A DNA stretch of 64,000 bases from Apostichopus japonicus (Eukaryota > Echinodermata > Holothuroidea > Aspidochirotida > Stichopodidae), in the NCBI RefSeq assembly GCF_037975245.1, contig NC_092572.1:14452269-14516268 (forward strand). Reading direction: 5' to 3'. Position numbers and translations under genes: made by a program. This document shows, piece after piece, positions 49,200 to 62,481 of this stretch; position 1 is the stretch's first letter; every line of letters starts with the position of its first letter. Under the pieces are notes generated by a model. That model was not told where the DNA came from and made no database searches. It saw only the letters and a list, made by a program, of their open reading frames with translations.

Positions 49200-51830
49200 T
49201 GTAACATATCAGCTTGCAGGAGTTCAATGAACATGCACGGGAAAAAAACACGCGTTTAAATCGCCGTTTTCGGTCTGTAATTGCGACGTAAATTCCGAGT
49301 TCCAGCCTGTTTCCGTTACGTTTCCACTCCTGAAACTAGTGATTAAGGTAGGCTTACGACCCAACTTAAACGCGTGAGTTTTCCGCGTTCGCGATGACTT
49401 ATTTACCGAGTACGCGGTGACCGTAAACGCCAAGTGTCATCCAAATACGGTGAAGCTCGCTTAATCGTGCGGTTTCAGGGAAGGGTAATCTTTACGTTTC
49501 CGGTCACAATTACAACAGATTCGCTACCTTAAACATGACCGTTAATCTGGAGTTTACGTTTGAATCCAGCAGTAAACTTCTCGCATTGATCATCGTAAAC
49601 GCCATGATTACACCAATATATACGGAGAAACGTGGTCATCGTAAACACATTACTTACGACCAATACAGGGGCTGGGCTTATTCGCCACGTTTAGGGAGTC
49701 TTAATCGGGTTGATTAGGCTGAGAAATACACGGACCACCTCTATCAAATATTACATTTGATTTAAAGAAAATTAAAAATAATAAACATAAAATCACACTC
49801 TCTTGATTTTCCACTTTTTTATTTATATATTTGCACCTCATATCGCATCGTAAACGTTTATTTGTTATTTTTACACTTATACAAAAATTATGTAAATGAA
49901 CGAAATACCATTTCTAATGTGTAACATATAAATGCAACTCAATATTGCTTTACATCATAGTGTTGAATATTCAGCTTTTTGAATACAAAGTTTAAACCTC
50001 GAGAAGCCAGTTTCCTTTTCAAATTTCAAAACATGCATTATTGTCCGGAGAATGTTTTTTGATACCCAAATATTACTCTACTTACATTGTGGCAATTATA
50101 TACACATGCAACGATTTTAATGCCAGGTGAAAGAAGGAAAAAACAAGTAAATATGGAATGTTTCTATTTTTAGTTACTAGTTTGCAAATCAAAACCTCTG
50201 AAAACCAGCTTCTCACTTGAAGTAACTTAACATATCAGCAGTTTAAATTGAACCAAACAAATTTATGTTTAAAATTCCGTGTGTTTATCCTCATATGATA
50301 TAAACGCCTAGAGGCACTTCTTCCATGATGGTTATCGGCCCCTCGACCCCCCCCCCCCTCCACCCAGGCCCGGAAACGGTACCAGCCTCTTTTATGTGGA
50401 ACGAACTTGACACAGAACACCACTTCCTGCCTCATTTCGTAGCACGCTTAATATTTTGTTGCTGCTTTAAATTTTATTGTAATTAACATATATTTTGATA
50501 TAAAATGCAATGATAGCCCAAACAAGATCTCTAATTTTTTTACCCTGAAAGTCTGGAATTAACCATGCATGAATAATGAAAGACAAACGTACAAGTACAA
50601 CAACATTTCGACGACAAGTTATTAGGCCTATGCTCTATAGCTATGTCTTATTTTAAAATATGATTTACTAAATGATTCATTAACAATTAATACAATCATG
50701 CTTTTTTCTTGGCTTTTGTTTCCTGAAAATATTTTAAGGATAACTTAATCCTTAACAATTAATCCCTTGATGGAATATATTAGCTGTGAAGGGAAAAAGG
50801 CTTCCATTAAAGCAAAAGACTAACAAGAAAATAATAATTAATTCTGACATCTATTATTATGGGCATATTCTTTCTTCCTTGTTGCATTTAACTCAGGCAG
50901 GATTTCGTTTTAAAGGTATCATGTAATTACACCAAATGTTAAATTAGAGAAAACTCTTCTTTATTATACAAAATCGTCAACTGCAACTTGTTTGTATCCA
51001 AAACAACGGCGTTTGCTGTTTGTTCCTGGTGCCTCATTAATCAACAAATGCTCAGGACAGGATTATCCACGTGCAACAGGGGCACGAGTTTAAACGTTGG
51101 GTAAAAAATTCAAAGAAATATTGTTATAACGTTACATTATTCTACGTTGTATATGGTACAAAAAGTTCAAAGAAGTCAAACGAAATGGACTTCGATATGC
51201 AGTCTTTACACTGTTCATCAATGACTGTTTTTATGTGATGTTTTAATGTCCGTATCATAACCACCGTGGGCAAATAGATGTCTTTTGTGAGCTATACATC
51301 CGGCGTTATCCGGTACCAATGTATCTCTATGGGAGATCCAATAAACTGTTTGCCACGGGCCTCCCACAAGCTTAATCCGGCACATCAAACAATGACCATT
51401 TTCACCATTTGGAGGGGGGTCATACCTTCATTGTTATTGTTCAGCCTAATCAACAGCCCAAGTTGGGGCGTCAGTCGGTACGCATTTTAAAGAAACGTCT
51501 CCTTTCCTAACAGTGGGTATCCTTTTTTCTGGACTTTTCGCTAAGGAGAACGTCCTTATAGAATGAGTCCAGCCTCATTTTGTTCAGTCTTTCCGACTCC
51601 CAAGTGAACTCCTGCACTACGGTACCCTAGCTCGTTCGCTCTCCATGTCAGATTACTCGGATGACATATACTCAGTTGACATCACTGTACAGTCTGTCTT
51701 TTCTCTCCTCTGACCAGTCTATGTTCTTCATTGCGCTCAATCTACACTGAAGTTTCTGTAAACAAAGACACAAGAATAAGTATGAATTAGACATATATAA
51801 AGATCAGTTGGCATATAGTTTACTTTTGTC
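49200..51830. other. Downstream intergenic DNA, no gene recognised
   Basis: Contains a block rich in CGTAAACGCC-type words at 49250-49700 that may be an old repeat, and a GC-richer patch at 51270-51700. No coding exon or RNA gene was recognised. Confidence 0.45.
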
Positions 51831-51849
51831 GAAAAATATACTAGCTCCA

Positions 51850-52190
51850 ACTGTCAATTTCTCCAGCCCCCCCCCCCAGTGAAAAATGTGGAGGCGCGGA
51901 AGTATCATTCCGCCCCCCCCCCCCCCCGCTTCGCAAGTCAGAAAAACCCCTTTTTCCTTTCCAGATGAGAAAAAAAATCTCATTTGGAGCACCAAATTGC
52001 ATCTAAGGCCAGGTGAAAATACAAAATTAAGTTTACAAAATGGGGTGGGTGTTGAAGTGTGCTTTATTGCACCAAATTGCATCTGAGGCCACCTGGAAAT
52101 GCAAAAACTCCCCTTAGACCCCTCCCCCGGGCCGGCCATCAGTCTTCAACCCCCCTACTCAAATGTACCTTCCTACGCCACTGTATATTT
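51850..52190. mobile_element. Non-autonomous DNA element, copy 1
   Basis: Matches copy 2 (54369-54755) over TTTGGAGCACCAAATTGCAT, AAGGCCAGGTGAAAAT, CACCAAATTGCATCTGAGGC and GGCCGGCCATCAGTCTTCA. It ends CCTTCCTACGCCACTG, the same right terminus as copy 2. The left end is less clear. Internal C and G runs differ in length. No coding capacity. Confidence 0.75.
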
Positions 52191-52499
52191 CAACGGTTTA
52201 CAAAGCAGATTTGTGTATGGGTTGGGGGAAGGTAGGGGGTACGTGGTCGGGTGAGGTTCACCATCACAAGGTTAGAACGTGAATGTATCAATAACAGTAT
52301 ACCCTGGCAAATTGTGCATGAAACATTTTACAGATATCTGAAAGGAGATTATTATATTATTTCTCTCACTGTCATATTTTAACTCTTTTAATTTATCGTT
52401 TTTAAAGGAGCGAATGCCTGTACAGGTCTAGGGTTTATATAACGGTGACTTTTAGTGATTGAAAAATTACATTAATAAGTCTTGGCCTAGTGTTACGTA

Positions 52500-52900
52500 C
52501 CGAACAATCCAGTAGCACAGAGAACTTCGTTTTCGTTTTTTTTTTTCGAAAGAAGTTGTTCCTTCTCAGCCAGTAGTGCTCGGAGTGCCTTTAATTCTTC
52601 CTTCAAATGTTTGCACCGAGCTTTCTGTCACAACATGTGCATACTGCCGCGGTAGTTCCAATTGTCGCTGCTTCTAAATGTTTTTTTCTTTTTCCAATAC
52701 ACGTATGACATTTTCCTGCGGAACATCATTAAAAACCAGCGACGGATCGAATGAAAGTGTACTTTTATAAACTGGCAACCTTGCTTCCACGGAGCTTTCT
52801 GTTACTTCTGCAATAAACCACGAAGCCGGAATCGTCCATGTTGAATGCTCTTTGCAATGTAGAACTCGATTGAGGATCAAGTGCGGTGTGAATCAAACCA
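52500..52900 (-). CDS. Possible exon(s) of an unknown protein with a leucine-zipper-like coiled coil
   Basis: On the minus strand, sequence after gtgacag| (about 52627) reads ARCKHLKEELKALRALLAEK and continues EQLLSKKKNENEVL, a strong heptad pattern, ending near 52503 at GTTCG|gtacgt. Immediately upstream (52674-52880) a frame reads WTIPASWFIAEVTESSVEA.. to VIRVLEKEKNI-stop. The two may be parts of one gene separated by a frameshift at the A-run or by a short intron. Unrecognised; it could be a C-terminal part of a transposase-like gene. Confidence 0.3.
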
Positions 52901-54368
52901 ACGTGTTGCTACTTGTGATACCGCCTTTTACTGATTTCAAATTGCCCGCTTTCTAGTAAGCCCAGGCTGTGACGTAATTAACTATACTGAATACGTTATT
53001 GTTACTAACCAACTGGATTAGCCAACCAGTGAACTGCAAAGTGACAGACAGTAAACTTTATCATTGTGATGTGACCGGAAATTTCACTTGCTTATCTGGA
53101 AATGGTATTTATAGTAAGTGAGCAGTATACTTTTCTGTTTCGTACATATATTGCGGTGGGTATTTGCAGGGAGTTGTTATAACAACTCCCTGGTATTTGT
53201 GCGTTTCATCGCTTTAGTTCTTCGAATATCATGCACTTGAGGGCATATTGAGAGAAACCGGCAGAGCAAAAAACGGACTGTTGAAATCTATCTCGACTAA
53301 TCTATGAAAAAGAATATGGACAATGGGAATCGTAAGAGGAGCATTTAAAAACGGGGGGAGGGGAGGGGGAGGGGAGGGGCAGGGGGCATGTGGTAGGAGG
53401 TTGGAGGTTGGAAAAAGTTTCGCACAAAATTTAAGCAAAAATTACTTAAATCTCAAATATGGATTTGCGCCGCTATGACCGACAAAGTTTAGCCGAGGTT
53501 TTTGAAGCCTGACACTGAGTACCGATTGTTCGATATCCCAGTTCCGAGGCTTGTGCCCCCCCCACCCACCCACCCTGTCCCCGTTTTTAAATAAATGCCC
53601 TAAATAGCTATTCTGGACCCGACCATTTCTAAAGCCGCAAAAACGGCATCACCAAAGAACCGGCTAATTATATTTTAATTTCTATCTCAGGACTAAACTC
53701 GGAGGGGGTACATATAGTTGGATAGAAGGAGACATCCACAAATATCCAAAATATGACTCATTTGTAATATAAGATGAATTCTATGACCATTCTGGATCAG
53801 TTTAGGGGCAAATGTTGTATCCATGAGATGTCAATGTGTTCCTCGATCACCTAACTTTCCAATTAAAATCAACGGATTACATTCTATAACAAATGCATAT
53901 GTAATTAAACAGGTTCATAATACAATTAAGAACGATTCTTTGCATTAACAGTTAAGTTTACCACACATTGGGGAACCTGACGAGGGGGGGGGGGGGGAGT
54001 GGGTGGGGTGCACCACATGGTTGCATTGGGTCCCCAACATATAGCGTTAAAGGAGGTCTAATTAAAGTACCCTAATGATTGTTTATGCTCATTTAAACGT
54101 CGCGGGTTCTCGGAAGCTAACTTGGCGAAAACAGCAAAGGGAAAACTCGATTGGATTTCAAGTGACAAAAATTGTGCGATGCTATGTACTCAGTGTGAAT
54201 CCTCCAAGCCATAGTTTTTTTTTTTTTCTTGTCTTCGAAAAGTCTTCAACGCAAAGCGATTCTTTTCACATATCAGTTGATGGAAACTGCAATTATTATA
54301 TTATCATTATGTTCTACTAGTCCATAAATTTGTTAGTACAATCATGGAGGTAAAAACCTCCATCATAC

Positions 54369-54755
54369 CAAGGGCGTAGGAACCGGGGGGCTGGGGGGGG
54401 GGGCGCCAGCCCCCCCCCCCCCCAGTGAAAAATATGGGGGGCGGAAGTGTCATTCCGCCCCCCCCCCCCGCTCCGCAAGTCAGAAAACCCCTTTTTCATT
54501 TCCAAATGAGAAAAAAATCTCATTTGGAGCACCAAATTGCATTTAAGGCCAGGTGAAAATGCAAAATTCTTTACAAAATGGAGTGGGAGTTGAGGTGTGC
54601 TATATTGCACCAAATTGCATCTGAGGCCACCTGGAAATGCAAAAAAAATCCAAAGGGGAGGGGGACACCCCCTGCCCTTAGACCCCTCCCCCAGGCCGGC
54701 CATCAGTCTTCAGCCCCCCCCCCCCACTCAAAAATACCTTCCTACGCCACTGCAT
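54369..54755. mobile_element. Non-autonomous DNA element with short TIRs, copy 2
   Basis: The left end AGGGCGTAGGAACC and right end TTCCTACGCCACTG are inverted repeats (GGCGTAGGAA against TTCCTACGCC). About 390 bp with long C and G runs and no reading frame of note. The terminal words suggest a MITE-like family. Confidence 0.75.
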
Positions 54756-55177
54756 CATACAATGGTACAATGTCCTTTCTACGCTTCTGTAGCTCCGTAG
54801 TTAGCGTCCAACATTGATATTTCCGAATTCTACGGTCCAGCAACAATAGGCAGCTAAATTCAAATCTGTATGGAAGCCGTGAACTGCCGCTTTTAAAACT
54901 TGTTGACGATCTCGTGAACTTATGTTTAAGTCGGAGGAAACTGAATATAGCAGTTTGTCGATCATTTAACCATGCTTTGACTCAGTGATCATATAGAAGC
55001 TGGAATCTTACAATAAACAATTAAACAATGTGAAGCGTGTCACAGTGACAATAGCATTTGATATTTACATGTTATTCAGTATATCACGCCTTTTTGACAG
55101 TAATCACAAACACATTCTTGCTATATTTTTCAGAGACCCACGAGTTATCATTTTAAAAGGTTTGAAATTCTGACACT

Positions 55178-55760
55178 CTTCAAAATGCGGCAGTATTTAA
55201 TTTTTAATTTTATTCAGTTCCTTATCAACAGCGTAATGATATAGCTACATTCCATTTTTGACATTCAACATATTAAACATCACTTGTGCATTTAACGTTA
55301 CTTGATCGAGACGTAGCTTGCAATAATTTTCAGGAAAATTCGTTTCATATATATAACTATTGGAGAATAAAACCATTACCTTGATCCGGCACATGCATAT
55401 GGATTTCGCTGAGTGTAGGCGCTCTACTTTTGCCTTTGTATGGCACTTATGTACGGTATGTTCTTCAAAATGCGGCAGTATTTAATTTTTAATTTTATTC
55501 AGTTCCATATCAACAGCGTAATGATATTGCTACATTCCATTTTTGACATTCAACATATTAAATATAAACTATCACTTGTGTATTTAACGTTACTTGAACC
55601 AGATGTAGTTTACAATAATTTTCAGGAAATTCGTTTCATATATATATAACTATTGGAGAATAAAACCATTACCTTGATCCGGCACATGCATATGGATTTC
55701 GCTGTGTATACTACGCATTGTAATGTAGGCGCTCTATTTTTGCCTTTATACGGCACTTAT
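55178..55760. repeat. Tandem duplication, unit about 285-295 bp
   Basis: Copy 1 starts at CTTCAAAATGCGGCAGTATT (55178) and copy 2 at the same word (55463). They also share GATCCGGCACATGCATATGG (55383 and 55676) and GTAGGCGCTCTA. High similarity implies a recent duplication. Confidence 0.85.
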
Positions 55761-55773
55761 GTATGTTTATTTA

Positions 55774-55779
<6 letters not shown>

Positions 55780-55857
<78 letters not shown>
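55780..55857. repeat. (TA)n tail/microsatellite
   Basis: About 75 bp of TA repeats directly abutting the 3' end of the SINE at 55858-56035 (minus). Confidence 0.95.
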
Positions 55858-55861
<4 letters not shown>

Positions 55862-56035
55862 ATCGTAATGAGTTTGTAAATCAAGAACAGTGAAACAAAC
55901 TTTCAGCCTCCACCAGGATTCGAGCCATCAGCCTCCCGCTCTGTACGCGGACACCCTAACCACTAGGCTATATGGACGCTGATTGTATGTCCAGAGGTTC
56001 GAAACCGGTAAGGAAGGTCTATATGTTTGGGACTT
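55858..56035 (-). mobile_element. tRNA-derived SINE, full-length-looking, (TA)n tail
   Basis: On the minus strand it reads GACCTTCCTTACCGG.., then TAGCCTAGTGGTTAGGGTGT (A box), CCGCGTACAGAGCGG (anticodon stem with 7-nt loop), GGCTCGAATCC (B box), then a body ending CTCATTACGATTTTCA and a TA tail at 55780-55857. The tRNA-like part lacks a clean acceptor stem, so it is a SINE head and not a functional tRNA gene. Confidence 0.8.
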
Positions 56036-56819
56036 GCTATTCAGTTTATTTAAGACTTGCATGTGTCTCAAGCATGAATGTATTACGGTACCCTCACAGG
56101 ATAATACTTCCGTGTCTCAGGTATGCATTTCTTTAATGGAATTATGTAACGGACACAGGACAATCTTAGCTATTATATATTTGCATATAGGTGCGTGATT
56201 TTTACAAACACCACACGTGAATATGCCAATTTTTTGGCATAATGCTTATTTTCTCAAGCGATATAACTTATTTTCGACATTTCCGTAAAAACTAAACAGT
56301 AATGAACGTCGTTTACGTATTATACACAGGGACGTAGCTAAGGCCTAATGATTGAGAGTGGGTAGGGGGGGGGGGGAGAGATTTAGTTGCTGAAATTCCA
56401 ACTGGATGGGATTTGGAGCCAGAAAATTCCGACTGCTGCCTTGTAACCCGCAGCCCCCCCCCCCCCACACCCTACTCGTCAACGATACAGTCAGTGTCAG
56501 TCAGTCAGTCAGACACTCCATCGTTCGCGACTGCACTTTTGTTTTTTCGGTACATTTGTACCACTGGCCCTCACTTCACAAATTTATTAATCACTCTGGT
56601 TAGCGAGAAAGCAATGAGTATAAGTTATCTGCTTGATAGGCAACATAGACTACCAACTAAAAAAGCTATGTTAATGTAACAAAGGGGAAAACTTTTCTTT
56701 TTCAACAAATTATATTCGACGACATAGTGAACTACCCCAAAATACAGTGCTTTTTCCTAGCGCGCTTAATATTATTTTCTTGGGGGGGGGGGGGGGGCTA
56801 TTTATCACTCACATGAAAA

Positions 56820-57185
56820 AATTAAATTGTTCACTTCATTCCAACTGAGCATTGGGAATGAAGTGAACAGTTAAACATTTTGCAGAAAAATGTTGAGTTG
56901 ACGAGATGCGATAAGTTGCCAATTAAACATTTCGCAGAAAATTTTACAATTGCTCAATTGGGATGAAGTGAACAATTGAACATTTTGCCAAAAACATGTC
57001 CAATTAACGAGATAAGATAAGTTGTCAATTGAACATTTTGCAGAAAATTTTTCAATTGCTCAGATGGAATGAAGTGAACAAGTGAACAATTTGCAGCAAA
57101 ATGTCTAATACACGAGATATGATAAGTAGTCAATTAAACACTTTTCAAAAATTGTTCAATTGCTCAGTTTAAGCAACTAAGCAAT
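56820..57185. repeat. Degenerate tandem repeat, unit about 110 bp
   Basis: Three diverged copies of a unit with (C)AATTG..ATGAAGTGAACA, GAACATTTTGCAGAAAA and ACGAGAT..GATAAGT..TCAATT (starts near 56850, 56960 and 57070). Confidence 0.7.
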
Positions 57186-57199
57186 CCAACATTTTTCTG

Positions 57200-59100
57200 T
57201 TTTTTTTTTGGATAAGATTTTATCTTGTTATTTTAACAATTTACTGAAAAATTTCACTTTATGGGCAAAGTTTTTCTTATGTTGATGGCCATTTTAAGCT
57301 TCCGTAGAATAGCATTGAGCGTTTTTATTGTATACGTTGCACAGTAGTTTATTAGGCATTTTTTTTAGAGTATTCAAAATCACACGAAGTTTTGTATGGT
57401 GGAGTATAAGAACCGCGAGATACAATTTCTTAATATGACAAGGAAAACGTGGTAAATATGACTGATTAAAGGTCAAGTTTGACCGAAAATTGTAGGTCAC
57501 CCACAAATAGCAAGAATTTATGAAAAATAGAGTGCGACAGTCGGAAAAATTAGAGTGCCACAGTCGGAAATTCCGTACTCATAAGCGTACGTATACAATT
57601 TTAATCTAAGGCTGGTGGGTACAGTTTCTTCCTCGTTATGATCCCTCACTATAATTTTCAGTTGATATATGTCATCAACATATTATGTTAAATTAAAAGT
57701 AAGTATAGGTATCATCAACCTATATATGAAATTGATCACAGAGTCAATCAGGCGTAATAGATTTAGGGAGGGGAAATTGATTGTGGGGTGAGGGGCTTCG
57801 AGTTCAAATACGTATACTCATCAAAAGTAGTCTGTAATGGCCCCAAATTACGGCATGCTGTAATTGCTGGAAGTTTTCAAAAAAGTCCTTTCCTGAAGGT
57901 GTTCTCTCTCCATATTGTTCGCTGACATTATAAACACACACAACAAGATGACTAAATTTCCCAGTTAGGTAAATTTCCTCCAAGGTGGTTAATAAAACAG
58001 TTTAAGAATTTTAACATAAGGTGACCATATTTTAATATGTAGCATATATGGGACCAATAAATCATACTTAGTATCAGTTGGAAGTCTGACCCCGTGACCT
58101 CGAAGAATGATCAACGATCACGCATATCATTAAATTTGAATTTGCCCGCATTTAACGTAGAGTCGGTCCTACGTTTCACTCACAGAATTTACAGACATTG
58201 ATAGTTTACAACTTACCGGAACCTCACAGAATGGATTAAAAGTAATTCCAATGTATGGTAGGGCAAAGATACCCGAGAAAAAATCAACGAAAACCTATGA
58301 AACAACGATTGCAATCCAACTTCGTCCTCACACATGTATTCCTAACTGACACAAAATAGGCCAAAACGAACCAACGAAAGAGAGTTACAGCAAAAAAGTT
58401 CTCCCATTTGTGGATCTTGTACTCTCCTACATGATGCTGTAAAGTTTCGGTGAAATGGTTGTCTAAGACGGCCAGTCACAAAACGATTACCTCGACTCGG
58501 CGATTTTGTTGCTGTCGCCGCCATTTTGAAATTAGGTAGACTTTCGCCAAGCCGTTTTCATGCTATGGGCTACTACCGACAAGACTTCATTCAAATCGTT
58601 TTCAATGTAGTGGAACCCATTCCTTTAGTGTACGGTCTATTAGGAATGTTAGGTTTTGTGGCGTGAAATTAAGTAATTTAAGTTGTGCTAAGGTTTGGAA
58701 GAAATTTTGTCCCAAATTCTAATATATGATTAGGTAAAATGTGAAATTACTGAGAGCTGCGTATGGGAGGGGTAAGAGAGACAAAATGGGGGAGGGGGCA
58801 AGGGAGATGGTGTTTCCTTTCTAGCTAAATTAATGGTGGTAACTATTAAGGTAACACAAATTTTCCTGAGTCTGTTGTCAAAACTGAAGGGGTCATACCA
58901 CATTGAATATACAAAGGTAACATGGCCTAGGCCAAACCTTATTTCTAGTTGCTTTCTAAGGAACTTCCAACAATTCTGAATGATTTATACCTACAATACC
59001 AAATGATTTATACTTACCCACTTACCATAATTCCACAGTAGCCCTTACTCAGTGAGATTCTGCAAAGCTGGGTACTCATCTGTTGCTTATATTCATCAAT
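57200..59100. other. Intergenic DNA, no gene recognised
   Basis: A minus-strand frame starting at 58524 (MAATATKSPSR then |gtaatc) could be a very short first exon but lacks any other support. Sequence just after it is similar to that after the better supported exon at 62482-62655. Nothing else was recognised. Confidence 0.4.
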
Positions 59101-59189
59101 AAATATCAGTTAACAGTTTTCCAGTCAATACCAATCCTTGTTTGGTTCATGTATCACACTACATAACTGCTTGCCAATATTGAAGTTAA

Positions 59190-59350
59190 GTACTGTGGCT
59201 TGGGTAGGGGTGTGTTGTTTAGGGGAGGGGTGTGGTGTTTTTAGGGGTTTTGGGGAGGGAATGTGGTGCTTAGCGGATTTGGGGAAGGGTTTGGAGTTTC
59301 CCAGCTTTGGGATGGGTGTGGTGTTCACCAGCTTTGGGAAGAGTTAGGGT
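59190..59350. repeat. G-rich minisatellite-like stretch
   Basis: Repeated GGGGAGGGGTGTGGTGTTT-like units and AGCTTTGGGA(T/A)GGGTGTGG units, strongly G-biased on the plus strand. Confidence 0.6.
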
Positions 59351-60029
59351 ATTTTGGAGGGATGAGGTGGTTTTGCCACATATGGGGACTTTAATTAAAA
59401 GCTGACTTTCAGTACACAGGACGTGTTTGGATACATTACGTTCTATGGATACTCTGATCAAATATTTTGAGTAGGGCTGTTTTCTTTTTCTTTTGCACAT
59501 GCATAGTAGAACATAAGTCAACAGTGGAAATAGAGTTGCCTGGTCTTTTATTGATTTTATAACTGTAACAATAAGGCACTTTAAGCAACAGAAAAAAGAA
59601 AACAAAAAACATTTGTGTGACACTCTCCATGAAAGAACATATTTTAATGTCCTGTGAAAATATGGGCATGAAATATAAATTACTTCGATCACTTCAAAGT
59701 GAAATACTTTGTTCAAATGGAAGGAATAGCTTAACAAAATTTGAATACTTCTTGAAATGAAACACACTTCATACTGTGAAGACTTCATACAATAATGTTG
59801 TCTGAAAAAAAATCACACACAATGTCAAGTGCATTATGACTGGAAGGGGTATTTCAAGGTGGCATAGTGAAGGCATGACATAGCAAAAACAGTTCAGGTG
59901 GCAGGATGGATAGTTTTGTAACTTTGAAATGGTGAGATATACCTGTGACATATAGCATAAGATTAAAATTAAAAGACAAATATATAAAAGTAAAAGGTAA
60001 GAGTAGAAAGTAAATAAATAAGTCCAAAC

Positions 60030-60499
60030 TTGACATATAACTTTAACAACCTGATCTTCTTCAGAAATAGGAGCACCAATAGCAGCCCAACGATCCATAC
60101 TTCCTTTCATATAATTCAAATTATTTCCAACTGACTTGCCCTCTGCCATTTCAGTTCTGAGGTACTTTTTCTTGAGCTGAATTTTGTTGGTTAGAGAATC
60201 CTTTTCGAACAGAGTACGCAAGGCATCCTAAGCATCACTAGGTTTCTCACTTGTTGTAATTAATTCCAGCTGACTAGATGCTATTGCAAGCACAATGGTG
60301 AAAAATGCCAGTTGTGTCTTTTTCAAGTTTGCACTCTTCTACTTCTCACATACAGTAACCCCCAACTTTCCTGAGCCATCCTCATAGCCCACAGGCCTTT
60401 TGCAAGAAACAAATGTCTCATCTGGAAATTCCATGTCAGCCAGTTCGAGCCATCCATTTTGTTAATTTTCCACGTCATATTTTCTGTTGTTCCAGCCAT
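60030..60499 (-). pseudogene. Decayed Ty1/Copia gag fragment
   Basis: The minus-strand ATG at 60499 opens TENMTWKINKMDGSNWLTWN and continues FQMRHLFLAKGLWA, the typical Copia gag start (LxGxNxxxWxxxMxxxL). After a frameshift it continues LAFFTIVLAIASSQLELI and DALRTLFEKDSLTNKIQLKK, then YLRTEMAEGKSVGNNLNYM and IGAPISEEDQVVKVI, matching the Copia gag (UBN2/gag-polypeptide) family. In-frame TAG stops and the frameshift make it dead. No protease, integrase or RT segment follows, and no LTR was seen. Confidence 0.75.
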
Positions 60500-60504
60500 A
60501 TTGG

Positions 60505-62430
60505 TCAGTTGTCACGACTAAATTAACCAATTTAAGTACCGACAATTCCAAAGAAATGGTTCCAAAATCAGCACATAAATTCCAAACAACAATCTATTCT
60601 ACACAGTTAACTTCCAGTGTATGTGTCTGGGCCAATAACCTGTTCGAGTTAGCTAGAGAATAGGCATGAGACTGCTGAGTATATTACAGCCTGTTGCTGC
60701 ACACAACTTGTTCTTTCTATAAAGTATAACAGAAACTGAGGAAAAATGTAAATTACACATATATAGAAAACAAAATTGCTTAAAGGTAGCACACTAATAA
60801 TACAACCTGATTAAACAAACAATAGTTTGGAGCAGAGTTGTAACAACAGGCACTTAACTGATCCACAGGCTGCATTCCTTCTTACTACGGGTACATATAA
60901 GAGAGCTAGGAACTTAAAGATATATAGTATTAAATAGAATGTGAGACTACATTTATTAACAGATTTCTATAAATAAACTCTTATATGAAGACTTCAGATA
61001 TGAGGATAATAAACATGAGGATGTAATAAACTCTGGAAGCTCTCTGGGCTAATACTTAATACCAGTGGAACTGCATTTTGCAATGTTAGTCATTATACAT
61101 AACAAAACAAATCTAATAGTGAATGAAACTTTTCTTCTTTTTGGGAATAACTTTTTTTTGGTCATATATACATGGGAAAGCACCTTAGAGAAATCTGTGT
61201 GTGACACACACACACATAGGGAAGACTGTACGTGAATGACTAACTAAGTACTTCTACTACTGTACCTATCATAGAAAACAACATAACAATAAAAAGATCG
61301 TAAACTCTCGTTAACAGCAAAACATGTTGTCACAAAATGATCCCTGATATTGTTTTAAGTCACCTGGAATTATAAGTAGCTATGTACAACTACATGGCTC
61401 TATGAGGTGCAACTGTTCTCAAGTACCAGCAGTAGGTCTAACTGTAATAGCAATAAGTATAAAGTGTAAGCAGTATAAAGCAAGCTAGTTTTATTTCTGT
61501 GTTACGTATCTTGCTCTACATATTAAGCATAGGGAATTGGGCCTAGACTTAAGTCATGGATCTAATACCGGTCTTGAACACTTGTAACAAAGTGACATTG
61601 AAATGGATCCCGATCCCAGGATGGCGGAAATTTTCACCCAGTCCAGCTGTAATAAAACTCATCATAAGCCATGATCTTAACTTATACATAGTACAAAGGC
61701 AGTCTACTTGTACTACTCATAATTTTTGTAAAATAATAATAATACTAAATTGTATCTTATGCAGTCCAAATCTTTTCAAGAACAGGCCCCTTAGAATTAT
61801 TACACAAGGACGAGAAGGCGTAGGCTAAGAACTAAAGGTTATAGGCCTTAATTAGTCCATTATTAAAATTGGACTAAACTATGCAGGTAATCTAGTATTA
61901 CTAAAACTAGGCTAGGGCCTACCTGTAGTAAAAACTTGTCGTAGTATATTACTTAAGTAAATACAAAAGTACTAGGCCTATAGGCTAGCCTAGGCTTGTA
62001 CTAGGGGCCTAGTACAGTAATATTACTGTCCGCTATGCCCTCGAAATTTTAAATTTTAACTATTTAGTAGCCATAAGTAGTACCGTGACTTATCAACTCC
62101 CTGATTTTTCCATATTAACGCAAAAAAATGAAGGGAATCTATGCCGAATAGAAAGATTACGAAAAATACGAGACGTTGCAAATCTAGCACTAGCTACATC
62201 ATAGTCGACATATAGCGCTAGGCTGCACGTTATAGGATACGGTGCTTTCGTGTATATGTGTATTATGTACGTTAGGATACATGTATTAGGGGCAACCAAA
62301 AGCACATAGGAGCACCATTTTCGTTGACCAAAAAATCACACTTTTCGGGGGAGTTACAACTTTTCTGAAAAATATGAGTAAGATTCAAGCTTATATATTA
62401 CAAAAATGCTATTTTTACGGTTAAAAGTTG
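60505..62430. other. Intergenic DNA, nothing supported
   Basis: Contains a short CA run at 61203-61214 and stretches rich in GGCCTA/TAGGCC words (61830-62030). A minus-strand frame at 62093-62305 has no recognisable domain. Introns or later exons of the gene whose first exon is at 62482-62655 may lie here unseen. Confidence 0.4.
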
Positions 62431-62481
62431 TCTAAGACGCGAAAGTCACATAACGATAGACGTCGACTCGATTTGACTTAC

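Noticed and set aside
55920-55990. tRNA gene
   Set aside because: A and B boxes and an anticodon-like arm are present, but the acceptor stem does not pair cleanly, and the sequence continues into a repeated body with a TA tail shared with 45550-45740. It is a SINE head.
59125-59788. 67- and 172-residue minus-strand frames near the Copia fragment
   Set aside because: They do not continue the gag homology and partly translate a G-rich repeat; no retroelement motif was found.
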